From the NCBI RefSeq assembly GCF_001426685.1, contig NZ_LMFB01000001.1, positions 309,985-373,984 on the forward strand: DNA of 64,000 bases, read 5' to 3'. This stretch comes from Rhizobium sp. Root483D2 (GTDB lineage: Bacteria > Pseudomonadota > Alphaproteobacteria > Rhizobiales > Rhizobiaceae). Numbering within the stretch: the stretch's first letter is position 1; each line of letters opens with the position of its first letter. Shown piece after piece: positions 52,601 through 61,077 of this stretch. The notes below the pieces were generated by a model. The model was not told the origin of the DNA. It did not search any database and worked only from the letters and a program-made list of their open reading frames with translations. The translations under genes and the position numbers were made by a program.

Positions 52601-53693
52601 GATCGTCGGGCTGCATGTGGCGGCCGATCATCTCGATCGCCTGCGCCACCGAAACCAGCTTGTCTTCCAAAGCATGAATGGCCGGGCCGCTGTTCATCGA
52701 GCCGATCTGCGACTTGATTTCGTCAAGCCGGTAAGCCAGCGCCACCAGTTCGTCGTCGCGGTTGGAATCAAACGCATTCATCCGGTCTTCGACACCGGTC
52801 CAGCGCGCTTCCATGCGATGCACGCTGTCTTCGCGGGCAAGGCCGTCGATCATGACGCGCAATTCGTCGAACTCAACCTTCAACGCATCGGCCTGCGACG
52901 GCGATGCCTGGCGGCCGAGCTGGTTGATGCTGTCGGACAGGCGCTGCAGATCGCCGCGAATGTCCTCAGCCATCGTCTGGTCCTGGGATGCATCCACGGT
53001 AATGCCCCGGATTTCGGTCCGCAATGCCGTCATTTCGCGCGACAGGCCGTCGGCGATATCCTTTTTCAATTCTTGTCGCAGGCCAACCAGCGCCTGGGCA
53101 ATCTCGGCCATGGCCGGATCGGGACGCTGCGGTTCGCTGCGGTACTGTTGCGAACGCAACGGCTCGCTGCGGACGGGTTCTGGACGCTGGGCCGCCTGCT
53201 GACGGATGGTCTCCGTGCGCAAGGCATCGGCGCGCAGGCTGTCTGGGCGCGGATTTTCCTGGCGGACGGGCTCACGGCGATAGACCTCGCTGCGCAGCTG
53301 CTCGCTGAGCGGCGGGGCAACCGGCAGCTCGCGGCGGGGCTGTACCGGGTTCTGGAATGTGGGGCTCTGAAATGCTGGGGGCTGAAATGGGGGAACGCCG
53401 CGCTCGTCATAGGCACGCGGCTCCGCACGGGAGGAGGTGCGTTCCCGGACGGCATCGCGGTCCCGCGTTGCCGATAATGTGCGCTGGCGCTGCATGATTT
53501 CCGTGACCGGATCGGCAACGGTGAGAGGACCATCCGCCGGGATCCGTCCCCGCTGATCGCGTCCAGCCGTTCCCATCAATCCTTCGATGCGCGCTTCCAG
53601 GCCCTCGATCGTGCGGTTCAGCGCGTCGAGAGACGACCTGTCGCCATAGGACTGGGCGCCAGGACGTGGAGTGTTTGATCGCGATCCGTTCAT
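49695..53693 (-). CDS. podJ: Polar localization factor PodJ (coiled coil, TM, SEL1, peptidoglycan-binding)
   Basis: 1332-residue bitopic protein. Residues 1 to about 880 are cytoplasmic, rich in Glu/Arg/Gln, with repeated coiled-coil stretches (SSLDALNRTIEGLEARIEGL, LADLSRQIDGL, LDDLARRIDQLD). A single membrane helix (ILMAVGAVLLAIMSYPLV) is at about 886-906. The periplasmic part has a Pro/Glu-rich linker, SEL1 repeats from about 1065 to 1215 (EIGAVYTEGRGIKADLAQAA) and a C-terminal peptidoglycan-binding domain near 1275-1331 (NNNGFDAGKPDGEMG). The order matches PodJ of Caulobacter and Agrobacterium, which marks the new pole. Start ATG at 53693 follows GAGG. Confidence 0.9.
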   Translation of the reverse strand: MNGSRSNTPRPGAQSYGDRSSLDALNRTIEGLEARIEGLMGTAGRDQRGRIPADGPLTVADPVTEIMQRQRTLSATRDRDAVRERTSSRAEPRAYDERGVPPFQPPAFQSPTFQNPVQPRRELPVAPPLSEQLRSEVYRREPVRQENPRPDSLRADALRTETIRQQAAQRPEPVRSEPLRSQQYRSEPQRPDPAMAEIAQALVGLRQELKKDIADGLSREMTALRTEIRGITVDASQDQTMAEDIRGDLQRLSDSINQLGRQASPSQADALKVEFDELRVMIDGLAREDSVHRMEARWTGVEDRMNAFDSNRDDELVALAYRLDEIKSQIGSMNSGPAIHALEDKLVSVAQAIEMIGRHMQPDDRQMVSQFADLDARLDEISRAIVASGRAAVPDSAGVTRVEGRLADLSRQIDGLQRPADNGVGSRIEALAARVEELANEEAAVRLEERLEQLSQMLERSQKASAQPDLTGYLSDISRKIDAIDQGSLNDALAGRLDDLARRIDQLDAPQTSYVGDARFDRLEGQLSDIAIRLEETHAAPFDDSEILRSLQDQIANLSSLVSQPREAAPVPAEFEGRMSALEDYLATSDEYIIEAARQAAEAVMEAYSKNGIGQSASGGSDMAAISALADDLKVLEDMSRSSEERTARTFEALHETLVHIAEKLERLEERGQEQDAPRAFGSRGLDSQTPMPRATQPVFETQDDPFAEADFGRRYEDLKRDMHGIADEAEPANPSREEVAEAVAEQAAVHQSDIKSAPAAAGKPSLLAGIAKRFTGKRAEPVRAVERQVIDPSPSIDAADAIEPDVANQLLEPGSGVPDVKKILERVRAGQTGRNAPPSEADKADFIAAARRAAQQAAEEVDSMNRGKGGASASPMGVFSRNRRPILMAVGAVLLAIMSYPLVNTLIRGDQAPAVAPVAAIEQPVTSEPGNEAMNEMPASGETPVTANAAPAMQAADNDIEPLTSLQPQPENETSVPADGVDTQVMPPETPVSEATQPEAKLPDAVQPSTGAVNARMLSPVIEGSAPETANGATGAAATAPAAAEAALTVPADIKPEALAEAARKGDPLAMFEIGAVYTEGRGIKADLAQAAKWYQRAADAGVTPAEYRLASLYEKGTGVGRDLAKARALYQQAADKGNASAMHNLAVMLASGGGAAPDFAGAGKWFAMAADRGIRDSQFNLAILYARGNGVNQDLEESYKWFSVAARDGDTDAGQKRDEVGKALSPEQLKSAKAKFDAWKLTPLDPKANSVDVPDTWVGKGTKTASVDMKKALRNIQAILNNNGFDAGKPDGEMGQKTVAAIKAFQKSINQEPTGQITDALVKELLKRNG

Positions 53694-53856
53694 CGTTCTT
53701 CGCCTCTTTCATCGGCCTTGATCGGAATCCGGGCTTCTGAAAGGCAAATCCCCGCCTTCCGGGAGTTCCGGTACCGATCCGGACAGAGCTGCAACGACGC
53801 GAAGACAAAACTATTGCAACTGTGACCATCTCAACACGCACTTTCACGAAACGTGG

Positions 53857-53871
53857 TAAATAACCCGTTAA
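53857..53871. promoter_or_regulatory. CtrA-like half-matching box upstream of podJ
   Basis: TAAA, seven bases, TTAA: seven of eight positions of the CtrA consensus TTAA-N7-TTAA. It lies about 165 bases before the podJ ATG. podJ expression follows the cell cycle in relatives. The match is short and could be chance. Confidence 0.3.
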
Positions 53872-53990
53872 CCTGACTGAAAATTTTTTAACGATTTGCG
53901 TGCATGCTGACGTCGAGAGGCGTCCAAGAGACAGTTTCGGCACACCCGGTCCGATAGGGCCAGTCGCCGATCAAATTTTGCCGTTCCGCA

Positions 53991-54020
53991 AACTTTGACG
54001 TTTACGCGCACGTCAAAGTT
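53991..54020. promoter_or_regulatory. Perfect AACTTTGACG-N10-CGTCAAAGTT palindrome before the fatty acid operon
   Basis: Perfect ten-base arms with a ten-base centre that carries another TTTACG. It ends 78 bases before the acyl-CoA dehydrogenase ATG. The ACGT-type half sites resemble operators of MerR-family regulators such as LiuR that control branched-chain and fatty acid breakdown genes; the resemblance is from memory. Confidence 0.6.
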
Positions 54021-54098
54021 TTGTAGCATGCCGGAAATCACATGGAGCGCTCCTGGAGAAGCGCTGCATGACACGGTTACAGGTGAGGAACACTAGAC

Positions 54099-55895
54099 AT
54101 GCCCAGCTACAAGGCCCCGGTCGAAGACACGCTTTTCATTCTCAACGACGTTCTCGGCATCGAGCGCTTCAACAATCTGCCCGGTTTTGCCGATGCGACA
54201 CCCGACATGATCGAGGCGATCGTCGGTGAAGCCGCCAAGCTTGCCGAGGAAGTGCTGTTCCCGGTCAATCTTTCCGGCGACCAGGAAGGCTGCAAGCGCA
54301 ACGACGATGCGACGGTCGCGACGCCGAAGGGCTTCAAGCAGGCTTTCGACCAGTACCGCGAGGGCGGCTGGCTGGGCTTGTCCGTACCGGAAGAATTCGG
54401 CGGCCAGGGCCTGCCCTATACGCTCCACACGGCCATCGGTGAATATATGTCATCCGCCAATATGGCGCTGACCATGTATCCCGGCCTCACCCAGGGTGCC
54501 ATCGCCGCCATCCTCGTGCACGGCACCGACGCGCAGAAGGCAACCTATCTGCCGAAAATGGTCGCCGGCGACTGGACCGGCACGATGAACCTGACGGAGC
54601 CCCATTGCGGTACCGATCTCGGCCTGCTCCGCTCCAAGGCCGTGCCGCAGGGCGACGGCTCCTACAGGATTTCCGGACAGAAAATCTTCATCTCCGCTGG
54701 CGAACACGACATGGCCGGCAATATCATTCACCTGGTTCTCGCCCGTATCGAGGGTGCGCCGGAAGGTGTGAAGGGCATTTCGCTGTTCATCGTGCCGAAA
54801 TTCCATGTGGAGGCCGATGGTGCGCTTGGCGCGCGCAACACCGTTTCCTGCGGTGCGATCGAGCACAAGATGGGCATTCACGGCAACTCGACCTGCGTCA
54901 TGAATTATGACGACGCCGTTGGCTATCTCATCGGCGCGGAGAACAGGGGCCTCAACGCCATGTTCGTGATGATGAACGAGGCGCGCCTGGGCGTCGGCCT
55001 GCAGGGTCTTTCCGTTTCGGAAATCGCCTATCAGAACGCTGCCAACTACGCCCGCGACCGTCTGCAGGGCCGCTCGATTTCAGGCGTCAAGGCTTCGGAC
55101 AAAAAAGCCGACCCGATCATCGTCCATCCCGACGTGCGCCGCACCCTGATGACCATCAAGGCCTTCAACGAGGCCGGCCGCGCCTTCACGCTCTGGACCG
55201 CGCTGAAATCCGATATCGCGCATCGCGGCGACAATGATGCCGACCGCCAGACCGCCGACGATATTCTCGGCCTGATGACCCCGATCCTGAAAGGTGTGCT
55301 CACCGACAAGGGCTTCGACCACGCCGTCATGGCGCAGCAGGTCTTCGGCGGCCATGGCTATATCGAAGAACACGGCATGAGCCAGTATGTCCGCGATGCC
55401 CGCATCGCGATGATCTACGAAGGCGCGAACGGCATCCAGGCGCTCGACCTCGTCGGCCGCAAGCTGGCGCTGAACGGCGGCCGCGCCATCACCGCTTTGT
55501 TCAAGGAGATCGGCGATTTCTGCGAGGAAAACCGCTCCGACGAAAAGCTCACCGCTTATACCAAGGGCTTGAAGAAGGGCTTGAACGACCTGCAGGCGGC
55601 CACCATGTGGTTCATGGGCAACGCCATGGCCAAGCCCGACAATGCCGGCGCCGGCTCCACCGACTACATGCACCTCTTCGGCCTCGTCGTGCTCGGCTAT
55701 ATGTGGGCCAAGATCGCCAAGACGGCCGAGGAGAAACTGGCCGAAGGTGCCGGCGAGCGCGAAACCTACCTGAAGAACAAGCTCATCACCGCCACATTTT
55801 TCATGGAGCGCATCATGCCGGAAACGGCGCTGCGCAAAGCCCGCATCGAAACCGGCGCCGACACGATGATGGCACTGGACGCGGCGGCGTTTTGA
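54099..55895 (+). CDS. Acyl-CoA dehydrogenase, long form with C-terminal domain
   Basis: 598 residues, flavin enzyme of the first beta-oxidation step, longer than the usual 380-400 because of an extra C-terminal domain (about 470-598). Family blocks: [16 protein letters not shown], the substrate motif [33 protein letters not shown] and the catalytic Glu region [16 protein letters not shown], with [19 protein letters not shown], quoted by their cores. Start ATG follows GAGGA. It opens the operon of three beta-oxidation genes. Chain-length preference unknown; the operon context suggests a general fatty acyl role. Confidence 0.92.
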   Translation: MPSYKAPVEDTLFILNDVLGIERFNNLPGFADATPDMIEAIVGEAAKLAEEVLFPVNLSGDQEGCKRNDDATVATPKGFKQAFDQYREGGWLGLSVPEEFGGQGLPYTLHTAIGEYMSSANMALTMYPGLTQGAIAAILVHGTDAQKATYLPKMVAGDWTGTMNLTEPHCGTDLGLLRSKAVPQGDGSYRISGQKIFISAGEHDMAGNIIHLVLARIEGAPEGVKGISLFIVPKFHVEADGALGARNTVSCGAIEHKMGIHGNSTCVMNYDDAVGYLIGAENRGLNAMFVMMNEARLGVGLQGLSVSEIAYQNAANYARDRLQGRSISGVKASDKKADPIIVHPDVRRTLMTIKAFNEAGRAFTLWTALKSDIAHRGDNDADRQTADDILGLMTPILKGVLTDKGFDHAVMAQQVFGGHGYIEEHGMSQYVRDARIAMIYEGANGIQALDLVGRKLALNGGRAITALFKEIGDFCEENRSDEKLTAYTKGLKKGLNDLQAATMWFMGNAMAKPDNAGAGSTDYMHLFGLVVLGYMWAKIAKTAEEKLAEGAGERETYLKNKLITATFFMERIMPETALRKARIETGADTMMALDAAAF

Positions 55896-55903
55896 GTAAA
55901 AAT

Positions 55904-56033
55904 CTCTTCTCCCCAGCGGGGAGAAGTGCCGAGCATAGCGAGGCGATGAAGGGGGTCTTACGGCAACATGCCGCGGTCTTGGCTCCCCCTCATCCGGCCC
56001 TGCGGGCCACCTTCTCCCCGCTGGGGAGAAGAG
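55904..56033. repeat. Inverted-repeat intergenic element between first and second beta-oxidation genes
   Basis: Outer arms CTCTTCTCCCCAGCGGGG and its near reverse complement near 56015-56033 (CCCCGCTGGGGAGAAGAG), themselves palindromic. The inner ends also pair (GATGAAGGGGG with CCCCCTCATC). The element could fold into one long stem. It belongs to the same kind of rhizobial intergenic palindrome as the element at 7833, but with a different sequence. Confidence 0.75.
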
Positions 56034-56098
56034 GAAGCCCGACCGATTTGACACAGACGACGCGCGGTCTGATGATCGCTGCATAGGGAGAAAAAATC

Positions 56099-57307
56099 AT
56101 GACCGACGTCTTCATTTACGACCACGTGCGCACGCCGCGCGGCCGGGGCAAGAAGGATGGGGCGCTGCACGAAGTGCCGACGCCGCGTCTGGCCGCCAAG
56201 GTGCTGCAGGCGCTGCGCGACCGCAATGGGCTGGATACATCCACCGTCGATGACATCATCATGGGCTGCGTCGATCCGGTGTTCGAGGCCGGCGCCGTGA
56301 TCCCGAAGGCGGCCGCCTTTGAGGCCGGCTATTCCAACAGGGCGCCCGGCATGCAGATCTCGCGCTTTTGCGCCTCTGGCCTCGATGCCGTGAATTTCGC
56401 CGCCGGCAAGATTGCGGCCGGTGCCGATGACATCGTTATTGCCGGTGGCGTGGAATCGATGTCGCGAGTCGGCATGGGCATGTCCGGTGGTGCCTGGTAC
56501 ATGGACCCGTCGGTCAACTTCCCCGGCTATTTCATGCCGCAGGGCGTCTCCGCCGATCTCATCGCCACCAAATATGGCTTTTCCCGCGACGATGTTGATG
56601 CCTATGCGGTCGAGAGCCAGAAGCGCGCCGGCCATTCCTGGGACAGCGGTTATTTCGACAAGTCGGTGATCCCGGTGAAGGACCAGAACGGCATCACCAT
56701 CCTTGCCAAGGACGAGCATATGCGTCCGACAACGACGATGCAGAATCTCGCTTCCCTCAACCCCTCCTTCCAGATGCCCGGCGAGATGGGCGGCTTTGAT
56801 GCCGTCGGCATCCAGGCGCATCCGGAAATCGAGCGCATCAACTACGTGCACCATGCCGGCAATTCCTCTGGTATCGTCGATGGCTCGGCCGCAATTCTGG
56901 TCGGCTCCAAGGCCGGCGGTGACTCCATGGGTCTCAAGCCGCGCGCCCGCATCAAGCATTTTGCCAATATCGGTTCCGATCCGGCGCTGATGCTGACCGG
57001 CCCGGTCGATGTCACCGAAAAGCTCTTGAAGCGCGCCGGCATGACCATTGCCGATATCGACCTGTTCGAACTCAACGAGGCCTTTGCCGCCGTCGTGCTC
57101 CGCTACATGCAGGCCTTCGACATCAGCCATGACAAGATCAACGTCAATGGCGGCGCGATTGCCATGGGCCATCCGCTCGGCGCCACCGGCGCGATGATCC
57201 TCGGCACCGTGCTCGACGAACTGGAACGCCGTGGCCTGCAGACCGCGCTGGTGACGCTGTGCATCGGCGCTGGCATGGGCACGGCGACGATTATCGAGCG
57301 GGTGTGA
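56099..57307 (+). CDS. fadA: Acetyl-CoA C-acetyltransferase (thiolase)
   Basis: 402-residue thiolase, cleaves 3-ketoacyl-CoA with CoA. Nucleophilic Cys in SRFCASGLDAVNFAAG; the second half has NEAFAAVVLRYMQAF, the catalytic His in GGAIAMGHPLGATGAM, and the base Cys in LCIGAGMGTATIIERV. Start ATG at 56099 with GGGAG. Lies between two palindromic elements in the operon. Assigned as fatty acid beta-oxidation thiolase because of its neighbours. Confidence 0.92.
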   Translation: MTDVFIYDHVRTPRGRGKKDGALHEVPTPRLAAKVLQALRDRNGLDTSTVDDIIMGCVDPVFEAGAVIPKAAAFEAGYSNRAPGMQISRFCASGLDAVNFAAGKIAAGADDIVIAGGVESMSRVGMGMSGGAWYMDPSVNFPGYFMPQGVSADLIATKYGFSRDDVDAYAVESQKRAGHSWDSGYFDKSVIPVKDQNGITILAKDEHMRPTTTMQNLASLNPSFQMPGEMGGFDAVGIQAHPEIERINYVHHAGNSSGIVDGSAAILVGSKAGGDSMGLKPRARIKHFANIGSDPALMLTGPVDVTEKLLKRAGMTIADIDLFELNEAFAAVVLRYMQAFDISHDKINVNGGAIAMGHPLGATGAMILGTVLDELERRGLQTALVTLCIGAGMGTATIIERV

Positions 57308-57314
57308 GGTGTTT

Positions 57315-57412
57315 CCCTCCCCCTTGTGGGGAGGGTGGCCCGAAGGGCCGGGAGGAGTTTTCGCCGCACGGCAGGACGCCCCTCCCCAACCCCTCCCCAC
57401 AAGGGGGAGGGG
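57315..57412. repeat. CCCTCCCCCTTGTGGGG-type inverted-repeat element
   Basis: CCCTCCCCCTTGTGGGGAGG at the left pairs with CCTCCCCACAAGGGGGAGG at the right, 98 bases in total. The middle contains GGCCCGAAGGGCC. It sits between thiolase and multifunctional enzyme genes. Sequence differs from the element at 55904, so the operon carries two unrelated palindromic elements. Confidence 0.75.
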
Positions 57413-57491
57413 CTTAACCCGGCCGGATCGCCCTTAATTTCAGGCGGCGGCATGGAGCGAAGCCAAGATTTCAAGGGAGAGGAATTCCCAT

Positions 57492-59708
57492 ATGACAACC
57501 TACACCAATTTCACTATCGAAACCGACGCCGACGGCATTGCGCTGGTGACCTGGAACATGCCGGACAAGTCGATGAACGTCTTCACCGTCGAGGTGATGA
57601 AGGAACTCGACGCCATCGTCGATCAGACCGTGGCCGACGAAGCCGTCAAGGGCGTCGTCTTCACCTCCGGCAAATCGACCTTTTCCGGCGGCGCCGATCT
57701 GTCGATGATCAAAGGCATGTTCACCTTCCAGGCCGAACAGAAGAAGATCGACCCGGACAATGCGGCGCAAAAACTGTTCGAGCTGACCGGCCAGATGACC
57801 GGCCTGTTCCGCAAGCTCGAAACCTCCGGCAAACCCTGGGTCTCGGCCATCAACGGCACCTGCATGGGCGGCGCTTTCGAATTGTCGCTCGCCTGCCACG
57901 GCCGCGTCGCTGCCAATTCGAAATCGGTGAAGCTCGCGCTTCCCGAGGTCAAGGTCGGCATCTTCCCAGGTGCGGGCGGTACGCAGCGTGTGCCGCGGCT
58001 GACCAACGCGCAGGACGCCCTGCAGATGATGACCACCGGCTCTTCGCTAACACCACAGCGCGCCAAGGCCATGGGCCTGATCCACGAGATTGCCGAGCCG
58101 GCCGAATTGATCAATGCCGCAAAAGCCATGATCAAGAACGGGCTGAAGCCCGTCCAGCCTTGGGACGAAAAGGGCTACAAGGTTCCCGGCGGCGGCATCT
58201 GGACGCCGGCTGCAGCCCAGCTCTGGCCGGCCGCATCCGCGATCCTGCGCCGCGAAACCTCCGGCAATTATCCGGGCGGCCTTGCCATTCTCAAATGCGT
58301 TTATGAGGGCCTGCAGGTTCCCTTCGATACCGGCTTGAAGATCGAGCAGCGTTATTTCACCGAAATCCTGCAGACCACCGAGGCGTTCTCGATGATCCGC
58401 TCTCTGTTCGTCTCGATGCAGGAACTCGGCAAAGGCGCCCGCCGCCCGGCCGGTATTGCGAAGTCCGACCTGAAGCAGATCGGCGTCGTCGGCGCGGGCT
58501 TCATGGGTGCCTCGATCGCCTATGTCGCTGCAGCTGCCGGCATCGAGGTCACCCTGATCGACCGCGACATCGAAGCCGCGACCAAGGGCAAGGCTCATTC
58601 GGAAGGCCTGGTGAAGGATTCCATCGGTAAGGGACGGCTGACGCAGGACGAGGCGGCCGCGCTGCTGGCCCGCATCACGCCCTCGGCGGATTACACCGAC
58701 CTCAGACATGTCAAGCTCGTTGTCGAAGCCGTGTTCGAAGACCGCCAGGTGAAGAAGGACGTCATCGAAAAGGTCGAGGCCGTGTTGTCCGAGGACGCGA
58801 TCTTCGCGTCCAACACCTCGACCCTGCCCATTACCGGCCTTGCTGAGAATTCCAGGCGCCCTGCCCAGTTCATCGGCATCCACTTCTTCTCGCCGGTTGA
58901 AAAGATGATGCTGACGGAAGTCATCCTCGGCAAGGAAACCGGCGACAAGGCGCTGGCCATTGCGCTCGATTTCGTCGCCGCGATCAAGAAGACGCCGATC
59001 GTCGTCAACGACACGCGCGGCTTCTATGTCAACCGCTGCGTCTTCCGCTATATCCACGAGGCCTATGACATGCTGATCGAAGGCGTGCCGGCGGCGATGA
59101 TCGAAAATGCCGCCAAGATGGCCGGCATGCCGGTCGGTCCGCTGTCGCTCAACGACGAAGTGGCGATCGACCTCTCCCAGAAGATCCTCAAAGCCTCGAT
59201 CGCCGATCTCGGCGAAGGCTCCGTCGATCCGCGCCACATGACGCTGATCAACAAGCTCGTCGATGATCTCGACCGCCGCGGCCGCAAGAACGGCAAGGGA
59301 TTTTACGACTACCCTGCAAAACCCGCCAAGAAGTCGCTCTGGCCGGGCCTCAAGGACCTGTTCGAGCAGAAGCCGGCCGAAAACTTTGATGTCGAGACCC
59401 TCAAGCAGCGCTTCCTCGTCACCATCGCGCTGGAAGCCGCCCGCACCATCGAGGAAGGCATCGTCACCGATCCACGCGAAGCCGATGTCGGCTCCATCCT
59501 CGGCTTCGGCTTCGCCCCCTATACCGGCGGCACGCTGAGCTATATCGACGGAATGGGGGTGAAGACCTTCGTAACGCTGTGCGAAAAGCTGGCCGCTCGT
59601 TACGGCGAACATTTCCAGCCGACGCCGCTGTTGAAGGACATGGCGGCGAAAGGCGAGACGTTTTATGGGCGGTTTGATCCGTATGGGGCGGCTGATAAGG
59701 CTGCGTGA
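57492..59708 (+). CDS. fadB: Multifunctional enoyl-CoA hydratase/3-hydroxyacyl-CoA dehydrogenase
   Basis: 738 residues combining two steps of beta-oxidation. The N-terminal crotonase domain has the oxyanion-hole pattern SGGADLSMIKGM and GTCMGGAFELSLAC, with LPEVKVGIFPGAGGTQRVPR. The NAD-binding dehydrogenase domain starts near 330 (IGVVGAGFMGASIAYVAA), with the catalytic His in GIHFFSPVEKMMLTEVI and NDTRGFYVNR. Start ATG at 57492 follows GGGAGAGG. Last gene before a strong terminator; the operon is acyl-CoA dehydrogenase, thiolase, this enzyme. Confidence 0.94.
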   Translation: MTTYTNFTIETDADGIALVTWNMPDKSMNVFTVEVMKELDAIVDQTVADEAVKGVVFTSGKSTFSGGADLSMIKGMFTFQAEQKKIDPDNAAQKLFELTGQMTGLFRKLETSGKPWVSAINGTCMGGAFELSLACHGRVAANSKSVKLALPEVKVGIFPGAGGTQRVPRLTNAQDALQMMTTGSSLTPQRAKAMGLIHEIAEPAELINAAKAMIKNGLKPVQPWDEKGYKVPGGGIWTPAAAQLWPAASAILRRETSGNYPGGLAILKCVYEGLQVPFDTGLKIEQRYFTEILQTTEAFSMIRSLFVSMQELGKGARRPAGIAKSDLKQIGVVGAGFMGASIAYVAAAAGIEVTLIDRDIEAATKGKAHSEGLVKDSIGKGRLTQDEAAALLARITPSADYTDLRHVKLVVEAVFEDRQVKKDVIEKVEAVLSEDAIFASNTSTLPITGLAENSRRPAQFIGIHFFSPVEKMMLTEVILGKETGDKALAIALDFVAAIKKTPIVVNDTRGFYVNRCVFRYIHEAYDMLIEGVPAAMIENAAKMAGMPVGPLSLNDEVAIDLSQKILKASIADLGEGSVDPRHMTLINKLVDDLDRRGRKNGKGFYDYPAKPAKKSLWPGLKDLFEQKPAENFDVETLKQRFLVTIALEAARTIEEGIVTDPREADVGSILGFGFAPYTGGTLSYIDGMGVKTFVTLCEKLAARYGEHFQPTPLLKDMAAKGETFYGRFDPYGAADKAA

Positions 59709-59732
59709 CGCATTGCAACGGTATGAGCGATC

Positions 59733-59760
59733 AAACAGGCCTTCGGGCCTGTTTTTGTTT
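59733..59760 (+). terminator. Rho-independent terminator of the beta-oxidation operon
   Basis: Stem AAACAGGCC/GGCCTGTTT around a TTCG-type loop (CAGGCCTTCGGGCCTG), followed by TTTTTGTTT. It lies 25 bases after the multifunctional enzyme stop. Classic shape and position. Confidence 0.9.
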
Positions 59761-59872
59761 CGGGACGTTTCTTGTCGAAAAAGTGCGGTTTGTGTGGACA
59801 GCCAAATCATCTGGTTTGTCGGCTGAACACTACACTCGGTGCCTTCGGCACACGGTATACGCACCCACTCTC

Positions 59873-60015
59873 CTCCGTCATTCCTGTGCTTGTCACAGGA
59901 ATCCAGCAGCGCCGCGTCTGCGGCGCGCAAGGCTCTCTTGGTCCGCACGATATAGGTCCCTAACCGCGCAGACGCGCGGTGGATGGATCCCTGTGACAAG
60001 CACAGGGATGAAGGA
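59873..60015. repeat. Long inverted-repeat element, copy A, left of the GIY-YIG gene
   Basis: Left arm CTCCGTCATTCCTGTGCTTG; right arm ends CCCTGTGACAAGCACAGGGATG, which is nearly its reverse complement. Inside are two smaller palindromes (CGCCGCGTCTGCGGCG and CCGCGCAGACGCGCGG) whose loops are complementary. Copy B at 60502 matches it along its whole length with changes mostly in the centre. It lies after the operon terminator and 100 bases before the GIY-YIG gene. Confidence 0.85.
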
Positions 60016-60114
60016 ATTCCGGAAACGCGCCACGCCAGACGGCAAACTTCAGAGAGAAGAAAACGGCAAGACGGACCCTTGCCAGCCCGCCGCCCATGCC
60101 GCACTTTTCCAGTT

Positions 60115-60405
60115 ATGAAAGGCTATGTTTACATCCTCGCCTCGAAACGTAACGGCACGCTCTATACCGGGGTGACGAGCGATCTGCCGGGCCGGTTGTT
60201 CGAACATCAGAACGAACTCACCAAGGGCTTTACCAGCCGCTACGGCGTCAAGACGCTGGTATGGTTCGAGGAGTATGACCTCGTGACGACGGCCATCACC
60301 CGCGAAAAGACCATCAAGAAATGGCCACGCCAATGGAAACTCAACCTGATTGAGGCGATGAACCCGGACTGGGAGGATATCGCGCATTATTTGCATGGCT
60401 TGTGA
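60115..60405 (+). CDS. GIY-YIG nuclease family protein
   Basis: 96-residue single-domain nuclease. GIY-YIG core reads GYVYILASKRNGTLYTGVTS, followed by the Arg in GRLFEHQNE and a C-terminal Trp-rich helix KKWPRQWKLNLIEAMNPDW. The pattern is that of the UPF0213/YhbQ-like group of stand-alone GIY-YIG proteins, common in alphaproteobacteria. Start ATG at 60115. It sits alone between two copies of the same inverted-repeat element (59873-60015 and 60502-60639), both in the same orientation. Function unknown; a role in moving or cutting the palindromic elements is possible. Confidence 0.88.
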   Translation: MKGYVYILASKRNGTLYTGVTSDLPGRLFEHQNELTKGFTSRYGVKTLVWFEEYDLVTTAITREKTIKKWPRQWKLNLIEAMNPDWEDIAHYLHGL

Positions 60406-60501
60406 GAGGACGGTAGCGCCTTCTTGAATGCGGCTCTCTCCATTGCGTCTTGCGTTCTACGCGGTTCTCACGCTCGGCTTTTCCGGTGGGGACACGTCCC
60501 C

Positions 60502-60639
60502 CTCCGTCATTCCTGTGCTTGTCACAGGAATCCAGTGCGCCGCGTCTGCGGCGCGCAAGGCTCTCTTCTCTTGCGGCGTTCTTTCGCCGCGCAGACGCGC
60601 GGCGGCTGGATCCCTGTGACAGGCACAGGGATGACGGAG
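60502..60639. repeat. Long inverted-repeat element, copy B, right of the GIY-YIG gene
   Basis: Left arm CTCCGTCATTCCTGTGCTTG and right arm CCCTGTGACAGGCACAGGGATG with ending GACGGAG, almost identical to copy A. Arms pair with about four mismatches over 34 bases. Same orientation as copy A. The centre differs (TTGCGGCGTTCTTTCGCCGC) in place of copy A's GTCCGCACGATATAGG stretch. Confidence 0.85.
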
Positions 60640-61026
60640 TTTGGAGTGCCGTGCATGCGAAACAATTGGCTGCGGAGCAGCGGTCTGCAGCCGTCCCATA
60701 CCGTAGCGGTCCCCCGGCATCTGTCTGCTAATGGCTGAGCAAAACGCCACCTGGGGCGAATTCCACCGGTTGACGCAGCGCCAGCAGGAGCAGGCGTGCC
60801 AGAAAATACCACAGGTCAGCGCCAGTTCACTTGGCTACATTGAGACCTGCAACCTCTCTCCCTGCCGCAGCGCTTAGGCCTGCCTCACGCTTTTTCTCTG
60901 AGGCGCAGTCAACGTCGGGGTGCATCAGTGTTTCCCGCCCTGCATCCGCAAAGGACCGCGCCGTCGGGCGACCACCATGATGGCAGGTCAGCCTAGAAGG
61001 CATACCGGATAAGACTGAGAACCTAT
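60640..61026. other. Intergenic stretch right of the repeat, no gene seen
   Basis: About 390 bases with no supported gene. Short open frames have neither ribosome sites nor recognisable domains. No known RNA motif noticed. The leftward Tim44-like gene ends just beyond it. Confidence 0.5.
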
Positions 61027-61050
61027 GCAAACCGCCGGCAAAGCCGGCGG
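61027..61050 (-). terminator. Likely terminator of the Tim44-like gene
   Basis: Stem CCGCCGGC/GCCGGCGG with an AAA loop on the plus strand (61032-61050), read on the minus strand as a perfect eight-base stem with TTT loop followed by TTTGC. It lies about 28 bases after the stop. The U-run is short, so termination is probably partial. Confidence 0.55.
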
Positions 61051-61077
61051 TCGAGGGGCGCAGTTTTGGTGCGGCGT

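Noticed and set aside
50739-53477. 912-codon open frame opposite podJ
   Set aside because: Antisense mirror of a GC-rich coiled-coil gene; composition is Arg/Gly/His-rich with no domain.
58047-60104. 685-codon open frame opposite the multifunctional beta-oxidation enzyme
   Set aside because: Antisense to conserved crotonase and dehydrogenase motifs; runs through a terminator and a repeat element.
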